Assembly (NCBI GenBank): GCA_003820635.1
Contig: RPOS01000292.1
Span: 1 to 24,644 of the forward strand
Origin: Verrucomicrobiaceae bacterium
GTDB lineage: Bacteria; Verrucomicrobiota; Verrucomicrobiae; Verrucomicrobiales; Akkermansiaceae
Reading direction: 5' to 3'
DNA length: 24,644 nt
The notes under the pieces are model-generated. The model did not search any database, had not been told where the DNA came from, and saw nothing but the letters and a program-made list of their open reading frames with translations. The position numbers and the translations under genes are program-made. Numbering within the stretch: position 1 is the stretch's first letter; the number at the start of each line of letters is the position of its first letter. Of the stretch, positions 20,584-24,644 are shown piece after piece.

Positions 20584-20912
20584 AAGCACATGAGCTGCTG
20601 ATGTTCGCCGCTAACACTATCAAGGGCGAGTACCCGGAGGAGCAGTGGCCGGACTACCACGTGCCCGAGATGGAGCGCGCTGCCGCCGTCCTGCCTCAGC
20701 TGACCGACAACATCGAGAAGCTACTCAAACTGAACGCCGAGCGGGAGGAAACAGTGCGGAAGATGATACGCCTGACTCTGGCCTGTATGCCCGGATCGAA
20801 AGAGTACGTACGTCTTAATCTCAGCTCCGATTCTTACCAGAAGAAGCAGCATACAGAACGACGCAAGAAGTTAATCCAATCCCTTGAGGAGTATGCAAAT
20901 GAAGGCAAGTGA
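20580..20912 (+). CDS. Hypothetical helical protein, 110 aa
   Basis: The ATG overlaps the previous stop by four bases. The protein is mostly helical and charged: MKAHELLMFAANTIKGEYPE, then EMERAAAVLPQLTDNIEKLL, then KQHTERRKKLIQSLEEYANE. The first residues MKAHE match those of the membrane protein at 20159, possibly by chance. The end of the gene contains the AGGAG site of the next gene. No family is recognised. Confidence 0.6.
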   Translation: MKAHELLMFAANTIKGEYPEEQWPDYHVPEMERAAAVLPQLTDNIEKLLKLNAEREETVRKMIRLTLACMPGSKEYVRLNLSSDSYQKKQHTERRKKLIQSLEEYANEGK

Positions 20913-21261
20913 ACTGACAGGTATGGCGCTCAACCTAGCGGTTGATCTTGCCGAAGGGTGGCAGCTAGTCACCGCCACAGACAACGCAGGTAGCTACCCA
21001 TACCTGATGAAAGGAGACAAATATAAAGACCCTAAAAAGTCACGGTATGCGTCCAGTTGGATGCACGCAGGGCCGATCATCGAGCGGGAGAAAATTTCAG
21101 TGGCTTATGAGCCTTCATTGCTTTACGACGATTCATGTCGCTGGAAAGCACTCTTCCCAATGAGTGACAGAGAGCATGAGTACGGCCCAACCCCCCTCAT
21201 TGCAGCCATGCGTTGCTACGTCGCCTCAAAACTGGGCGACGAGGTAGACGTGCCGTTCTAA
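20899..21261 (+). CDS. NinX-like phage protein (DUF2591, ABA sandwich)
   Basis: The ATG at 20899 has AGGAG seven bases upstream; an ATG at 20893 is too close to it and a TTG at 20884 precedes it. The protein starts MKASELTGMALNLAVDLAEG and contains SSWMHAGPIIEREKISVAYE and EYGPTPLIAAMRCYVASKLG, the three hallmark segments of NinX/DUF2591 proteins found in lambdoid and many other phages. The length of 120 aa is normal. The role in infection is not known. The TAA stop is supplied by palindrome site 8. Confidence 0.85.
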   Translation: MKASELTGMALNLAVDLAEGWQLVTATDNAGSYPYLMKGDKYKDPKKSRYASSWMHAGPIIEREKISVAYEPSLLYDDSCRWKALFPMSDREHEYGPTPLIAAMRCYVASKLGDEVDVPF

Positions 21262-21286
21262 CCGCTAGACCACCCTGTATGGGGTG
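21257..21286. promoter_or_regulatory. Palindromic operator-like element plus hairpin, site 8
   Basis: TCTAACCGCTAGA (21257-21269) has one arm mismatch and includes the preceding stop codon. The hairpin (21271-21286) keeps its stem although A is replaced by G, because T and G can still pair as RNA. Confidence 0.65.
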
Positions 21287-21310
21287 CCAATTATTACCAA
21301 GGACACAATC

Positions 21311-21541
21311 GTGAAACTACGTAAACCCGGTGGGCAACCACCGTTTCGGGCGGACTATGGGATATACATCAAAGAGCTGCTTTCTACCATTCCGGCCACG
21401 TTTGCAGTAACTAGCAAGCGACATGCTGCCAGTGTGCGGTTTTTGTACAAGCTGGCGGAGTACCTAATGAGTGAAGAATACGCAGCTAAATCAGCCAAAG
21501 CTCTGGCCAAGAAAAACGGAGATCACCATGCTACGACTTGA
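21311..21541 (+). CDS. Small protein with GTG start, 76 aa
   Basis: By analogy with the other leaders (palindrome, hairpin, AAGGACAC, start codon) translation should begin at the GTG at 21311, eight bases after AAGGA; a GTG at 21284 lies inside the hairpin. The protein is basic: KLRKPGGQPPFRADYGIYIK, then ELLSTIPATFAVTSKRHAAS, then an Ala/Lys-rich helix. No family or catalytic motif is recognised. It overlaps the next gene by 14 bases. Confidence 0.6.
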   Translation: MKLRKPGGQPPFRADYGIYIKELLSTIPATFAVTSKRHAASVRFLYKLAEYLMSEEYAAKSAKALAKKNGDHHATT

Positions 21542-21695
21542 GACAACATCAAACGGACGCACGATTGTGCGGTTACACAAGGACTGGAACCCGACACGGA
21601 TAGGCCGAGCCTATACGCCACGGCCACAGATGTATGACCACCAGCGTGACCTGACACGCTTACAGACAGCACTACTTAAGGAGGCCAAGCAATGA
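21528..21695 (+). CDS. Small basic protein, 55 aa
   Basis: The ATG at 21528 has GGAG six bases upstream and is preferred over a GTG at 21471. The protein begins MLRLETTSNGRTIVRLHKDW and is Arg-rich with Tyr/Pro in the middle (RAYTPRPQMYDHQRDLTRLQ). It overlaps the acidic protein that follows by four bases (ATGA). The strong charge contrast (basic 55-aa protein before a very acidic 135-aa one) is notable, but no function can be assigned. Confidence 0.55.
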   Translation: MLRLETTSNGRTIVRLHKDWNPTRIGRAYTPRPQMYDHQRDLTRLQTALLKEAKQ

Positions 21696-22099
21696 GTGAC
21701 TATCTAAATGTTGACGAGCTACGGGACAGAGTGTCCGAGCTAGAGGATGAGCGCGATCAGTTCCTCGATGAGACGTGCGAGGAGGCTGGCATCGACGAAG
21801 ACCACGACGACTACAACAACCTGCGCGAAGAGACTGCCGAGGTATGGGAGAAACAACAGCCCGAGGGTCAGGAGTACGCCAAGCTAATCGACATTATCGA
21901 AGAGGTAGGTAGTGCCGACTTTCTCATTCATGAGAGTCATTTCAGCGACCATGTGCGGGAGATGCTGGAGGACGGAGGCGACGTGCCCAAGAAGTTGGCG
22001 TGGTACATCGAGATCGACTGGGAAGCTACCGCAGAGAACATCAGATCAGACTATTCCACCATTGAGATTGACGGACAGACTTATTACTACAGGGACTAA
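21692..22099 (+). CDS. Very acidic protein with ArdA-like C-terminus (possible DNA mimic)
   Basis: Of 135 residues about 42 are Asp/Glu and about 11 Lys/Arg. The C-terminal part, WYIEIDWEATAENIRSDYST followed by IEIDGQTYYYR, resembles the end of ArdA-type antirestriction proteins and of many phage genes annotated as antirestriction (IDWE.AA..L..DY...E.DG..Y). ArdA proteins mimic DNA and inhibit type I restriction enzymes; the acidic composition would suit that, but the N-terminal half is a coiled-coil-like acidic helix, not a full ArdA fold. AAGGAGG precedes the ATG. The assignment is tentative. Confidence 0.65.
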   Translation: MSDYLNVDELRDRVSELEDERDQFLDETCEEAGIDEDHDDYNNLREETAEVWEKQQPEGQEYAKLIDIIEEVGSADFLIHESHFSDHVREMLEDGGDVPKKLAWYIEIDWEATAENIRSDYSTIEIDGQTYYYRD

Positions 22100-22101
22100 T
22101 C

Positions 22102-22455
22102 ATGAACAACGTAGAAAAAACCGCATTGGATCGTGCTGTGCTGCTGCTCAACTCCATCAAGGCAAAGTACAAGATCATCTCCCCAGACGGCACGGAGTAC
22201 GGCGAGCTTGTGCTGGCCCCCGTCAAAACAAAACGTGTCTCGGCGCATCCGATTGGGGAGATGAGTAACTACTACCGACCAATGGTGATAGATATGCAGC
22301 CGGGCGATATGCGCATTGTGCCTGCGGGTAAATATGAGCTCGAAGGACTGCGCGGCACCATGTCTGGGTGGTTCACTGCACGTTGGGGTAAAGGCGCCGT
22401 TATCACCTCAGTCAACAAGCTCAATAACACTATTGAGGTGCTTCGCGTGGTCTAA
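22102..22455 (+). CDS. Conserved phage protein with DNA-binding-like C-terminus, 117 aa
   Basis: The N-terminal helix (NNVEKTALDRAVLLLNSIKA) is followed by NYYRPMVIDMQPGDMRIVPA, then ELEGLRGTMSGWFTARWGKG and AVITSVNKLNNTIEVLRV. The YY.P...M.PGD...VP and LRG..S.W....WG.G..I threads recur in many environmental phage proteins of unknown role; the Trp/Arg/Gly-rich segment suggests nucleic-acid contact. The TAA stop lies inside palindrome site 9, and a CTCAATA-ACAC-TATTGAG inverted repeat overlaps its last codons. Confidence 0.65.
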   Translation: MNNVEKTALDRAVLLLNSIKAKYKIISPDGTEYGELVLAPVKTKRVSAHPIGEMSNYYRPMVIDMQPGDMRIVPAGKYELEGLRGTMSGWFTARWGKGAVITSVNKLNNTIEVLRVV

Positions 22456-22465
22456 CCATTAGACC
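22449..22465. promoter_or_regulatory. Palindromic operator-like element, site 9
   Basis: GGTCTAACCATTAGACC includes the TAA of the 117-aa gene. It is not followed by the CACCCT hairpin. The ATG of the metallopeptidase/VWA gene is 47 bases downstream. Confidence 0.7.
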
Positions 22466-22511
22466 TGCTTCGCATCACGCTAACTACCAAGGAAACCACT
22501 AAGGAACAACC

Positions 22512-23699
22512 ATGCAAGTTCAAGACCGTATCAACAAGGCGAAGATCGCCATCATGAGACACCCACGCTTCTGCCGGTACGCCGGCATCATGGCATGTGG
22601 CAAGCTCACTATCACGGACACCATACCCACCGCTGCGACTGACGGGTGGAATGTCATGGTCAACCCCGAGTTCGTCTCCTCACTCACCGACCCACAACTG
22701 CGCCTGCTCATCCTGCACGAGCAGCAACACAAAGCCTACCGCCACCTGCGGGTATGGCGCTCACTCATCAACGAGAATGCCCAGCTCGCTAACATTGCGA
22801 TGGATCACTTCGTGAACCTGACCCTGATGGACATGAACGGCACAGATGACTTCCTCGCTATGCCCGCCCTAGGTGTGCAGCCTGAGCCTAAGTACCGGGG
22901 CTGGTCAGTCGGTCGTATCTTTGCCGACCTCAAGAAGAACCCGCCTCCTACCCCACCCCAGTCGTTCGACGAGCATCTGCCCGACAACGCACCCCCACCC
23001 GACGCCGATACATCCGACGCCGATACATCCGACGCAGCGCAACAAGCGTTCGACGACAAGCGCATCAAGGAGATCGACCAAGCGCTACGCCAAGGCGAGA
23101 TACTTGCCAAGCGACGTGCTGCCCAGATGGGCCTCGACAATACGCCCTCATTCGGTGAGCTGCTGCACCCTGCCCGTAACTGGCGTGAGGTGCTGCGTGA
23201 GTTTGTGAGTGAGACGTGCACAGGCCGTGACGAGGCGACATGGCGCAGACCTAACAGACGGTACTTAGACGCGGACATTTACCTGCCGTCTATGGTGAGC
23301 ACTACTATGACGCGCTTGGCTGTCGTGTTCGACACCAGCGGGTCGTGCTTCGGCACGGACATTGCCACGCGGTTCGTATCCGAGCTGGCTGTCATCATCG
23401 AGCAGGTCAAGCCCACGTACGTAGACGTGATGTATGTCGACACTCGCGTTGCTGCCCACCAGACCTTCGAGCACGGACAGTTTGCCGTAGCAGACCTGCA
23501 ACCCCGTGGCGGTGGCGGCACAGACCTGCCCGTTGCGTTCGACTACATGCACGCCAAGAACATCAAGCCTGACGCCTGTGTTGTGCTGACCGACGGCGAG
23601 ACGCCGTTCGGCACCCCACCCGGCTACCCCGTGCTGTGGGCACTCACTAGTCTAACGATTAGACCACCCTACGGCACCACCGTGCACATCGGAGACTGA
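22512..23699 (+). CDS. HExxH metallopeptidase-like / VWA domain protein (DUF2201 type), MoxR partner
   Basis: The 395-aa protein has an N-terminal domain with HEQQH at residues 69-73 (LRLLILHEQQHKAYRHL), matching the HExxH zinc motif of the DUF2201 N-terminal domain. A Pro/Asp-rich linker (about 143-177, with a duplicated DADTS) follows. The C-terminal VWA domain has MIDAS residues DTSGS (274-278), T337 in GGGGTD and D361 in LTDGE. Proteins of this type pair with MoxR ATPases; here the ATPase is at 18560. The combined activity is unknown, perhaps metal-dependent protein remodelling. AAGGA precedes the ATG. A copy of the regulatory palindrome lies inside the coding sequence near the end. Confidence 0.85.
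   Translation: MQVQDRINKAKIAIMRHPRFCRYAGIMACGKLTITDTIPTAATDGWNVMVNPEFVSSLTDPQLRLLILHEQQHKAYRHLRVWRSLINENAQLANIAMDHFVNLTLMDMNGTDDFLAMPALGVQPEPKYRGWSVGRIFADLKKNPPPTPPQSFDEHLPDNAPPPDADTSDADTSDAAQQAFDDKRIKEIDQALRQGEILAKRRAAQMGLDNTPSFGELLHPARNWREVLREFVSETCTGRDEATWRRPNRRYLDADIYLPSMVSTTMTRLAVVFDTSGSCFGTDIATRFVSELAVIIEQVKPTYVDVMYVDTRVAAHQTFEHGQFAVADLQPRGGGGTDLPVAFDYMHAKNIKPDACVVLTDGETPFGTPPGYPVLWALTSLTIRPPYGTTVHIGD
23650..23664. promoter_or_regulatory. Palindromic element inside coding sequence, site 10
   Basis: GTCTAACGATTAGAC matches site 4 exactly over 15 bases but is read in frame as part of SLTIRP, 35 bases before the stop of the VWA gene. The CACCCT stem that follows has lost its partner arm. 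Confidence 0.7.
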
Positions 23700-23700
23700 C

Positions 23701-24084
23701 ATGAGCTTGCCTGATGAAGCATTCGACCGTGACTGGAAATCATCCACAGTGCGGTTCGAGGAGGCGTTCGACGCCCACATTAACCGCAGCCTTGTGCTGG
23801 CGATCATGGCGGGAGCTGAAGCGGTACCCAGAACCATCAGGGTTAGGGTCGGAGGATTGACTATCCCGCCATTCACTTCCAGCGTCGCCTACGGGTGGTA
23901 TGGCATGCACCGATACCGTATGCCCTTCTGGGCTGTGAACGCCTGTGTGCTGCTGCTCGACCGGCCCGAGACACGCTACCTGTTCGACCTGCACCCCGAC
24001 GCTGTCGCCACGCTGGCTGGCTCGGGTAACGAGGACGCTCTCTGGGTGCTGGACGCTATGCGCTTGCTACACGAAGGAGACTGA
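23701..24084 (+). CDS. Hypothetical protein, 127 aa, paralogue of next gene at its C-terminus
   Basis: The protein begins MSLPDEAFDRDWKSSTVRFE and has a core with SLVLAIMAGAEAVPRTIRVR and SVAYGWYGMHRYRMPFWAVN. Its C-terminus (DLHPDAVATLAGSGNEDALW, then VLDAMRLLHEGD) aligns with that of the interrupted gene that follows (LPPDVVRTLAGAGNHAAVLL). Ribosome site GGAGA lies in the last codons of the VWA gene. The last codons of this gene repeat the same GAAGGAGACTGACATG junction. No known family is recognised. Confidence 0.65.
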   Translation: MSLPDEAFDRDWKSSTVRFEEAFDAHINRSLVLAIMAGAEAVPRTIRVRVGGLTIPPFTSSVAYGWYGMHRYRMPFWAVNACVLLLDRPETRYLFDLHPDAVATLAGSGNEDALWVLDAMRLLHEGD

Positions 24085-24085
24085 C

Positions 24086-24265
24086 ATGACTAACGCCTGG
24101 GACGACTTACCCAATGCCAAGCATATTGACCGAGTGCTGGCACACACTGCGGCACATCCGAAGAAATGGGCCGCTGCTTGGGACGCTGCTCGGGACGCTG
24201 CTCGGGCCGCTGCTTGGGACGCTGTTCGGGCCGCTGCTCGGGACGCTGCTTGGGACGCTGCTTGA
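24086..24265 (+). CDS. N-terminal part of the AWDAARDAA repeat protein, 59 aa up to TGA
   Basis: GGAGA lies seven bases before the ATG. The peptide MTNAWDDLPNAKHIDRVLAH is followed by repeats of A-W-D-A-A-R-D-A-A and ends at a TGA (24263-24265) in the middle of the repeat. If no read-through occurs, this is the product made. Confidence 0.55.
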   Translation: MTNAWDDLPNAKHIDRVLAHTAAHPKKWAAAWDAARDAARAAAWDAVRAAARDAAWDAA

Positions 24266-24399
24266 GCCGCTGCTCGGGACGCTGCTCGGGACGCTGCTCG
24301 GGACGCTGCTCGGGACGCTGCTCGGGGCGATGCTTGGGACGCTGCTCGGGACGCTGCTTGGGGCGATGCTTGGGCCGCTGCTCGGGACGCTGCTCGGTG
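24169..24399 (+). repeat. 12-bp coding tandem repeat (GCTGCTCGGGAC and variants)
   Basis: About 230 bp are built from a 12-base unit with third-unit variants (TGG for CGG, GCC for GAC, GGCGAT). Because the unit contains no stop in most frames, long spurious ORFs appear on both strands here. The array encodes A-A-R-D and A-A-W-D units. Confidence 0.9.
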
Positions 24400-24533
24400 C
24401 TTAATCGCATGGGACGACTGCGGATACATCCTCGACCTGCCGCCTGACGTCGTACGAACGCTAGCAGGCGCAGGCAACCACGCAGCGGTCCTGCTGCTGC
24501 CAGCTGTCATTGCCATGTACGAAGGAGACTGAC

Positions 24534-24644
24534 ATGCAGCTCACAGCCTTGCAGCTCAAAGAGAAAGACCCCAAGCGGTTTGAGAAAGAATACTACGACT
24601 GGTGCAACCACTACCCAGACCACGACTGGTGGGACTTCATCGAG
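24534..24644 (+). CDS. Partial conserved phage protein, 5' end
   Basis: An ATG at 24534 with GGAGA upstream begins MQLTALQLKEKDPKRFEKEY, followed by YDWCNHYPDHDWWDFIE, and is open to the window edge (37 codons). The Lys/Glu-rich start followed by a Tyr/Trp/Asp-rich segment is a pattern seen in phage accessory proteins of unknown function. Too little is present to assign a role. Confidence 0.7.
   Translation, partial: MQLTALQLKEKDPKRFEKEYYDWCNHYPDHDWWDFIE

Larger units (their letters stand above)
24086..24532 (+). pseudogene. Ala/Trp/Asp/Arg repeat protein interrupted by in-frame TGA
   Basis: After the TGA at 24263 the same frame stays open to a TGA at 24530. It gives more AARDAARDAA repeats, then a unique C-terminus: CLIAWDDCGYILDLPPDVVR followed by TLAGAGNHAAVLLLPAVIAM. 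That end is paralogous to the upstream 127-aa protein and joins the next gene by the same GAAGGAGACTGACATG junction, so the two halves were one gene of about 148 codons. The TGA replaces a TGG (Trp) codon seen at the same place in neighbouring repeats. Read-through or a sequencing error remain possible. Confidence 0.7.

Noticed and set aside
24067..24516. Minus-strand 149-aa and other-frame plus ORFs in the 12-bp repeat
   Set aside because: The repeat unit lacks stop codons in several frames, so open frames arise automatically; only the AWDAARDAA frame joins to unique conserved ends.

Overview
The window is a piece of a tailed double-stranded DNA phage genome (Caudoviricetes), probably an uncultured environmental phage. 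It carries small and large terminase, portal, scaffold and major capsid genes, a likely holin, the tail/fiber start, and a dense array of small accessory genes. Host-type sigma-70 promoters (TTGACA-N17-TATAAT and close variants), Shine-Dalgarno sites and classic GC-hairpin terminators point to a bacterial, probably proteobacterial, host. No integrase, tRNA, CRISPR array or IS element was found.

Layout: two divergent arms meet at a non-coding switch at about 14525-15029. The left arm (1-14524) is all on the minus strand and is the virion block. In transcription order it holds terS, terL, portal, a 65-aa protein, a GroES-like co-chaperonin, scaffold, two virion proteins, the major capsid protein and a terminator. 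A free-standing HNH endonuclease follows, then further virion proteins, a holin candidate, a run of small Lys/Gly-rich proteins, a gp4-like connector, a zinc-knuckle protein, a second adaptor-like protein, a virion protein and the start of a tail fiber that runs off the left edge.

The right arm (15030-24644) is all on the plus strand. It holds small, tightly packed, often ATGA-overlapping genes: an Ala/Lys coiled-coil protein, tiny ORFs, an HTH protein resembling KorA/TrfB, a MoxR-type AAA+ ATPase, a NinX/DUF2591 protein, a very acidic ArdA-like protein, a HExxH-plus-VWA (DUF2201-like) partner of the ATPase, and a paralogous pair at the right end. One of that pair carries a long 12-bp coding repeat and an in-frame TGA.

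The most striking feature is a dispersed palindrome, consensus GGTCTAACNNTTAGACC, present ten times in the right arm and not seen in the left. It sits beside or just downstream of consensus promoters, between genes, over stop codons (three times it supplies the TAA), and once inside a coding region. Four copies are followed by a second hairpin (CACCCT-N4-AGGGTG). The HTH protein at 17254 is a plausible ligand, so this looks like a phage-encoded regulon. The switch region also holds several near-identical copies of another palindrome (CTGAGTTAACTTAG), with AT-rich tracts and a G-quadruplex motif, and is a candidate origin or divergent control region.
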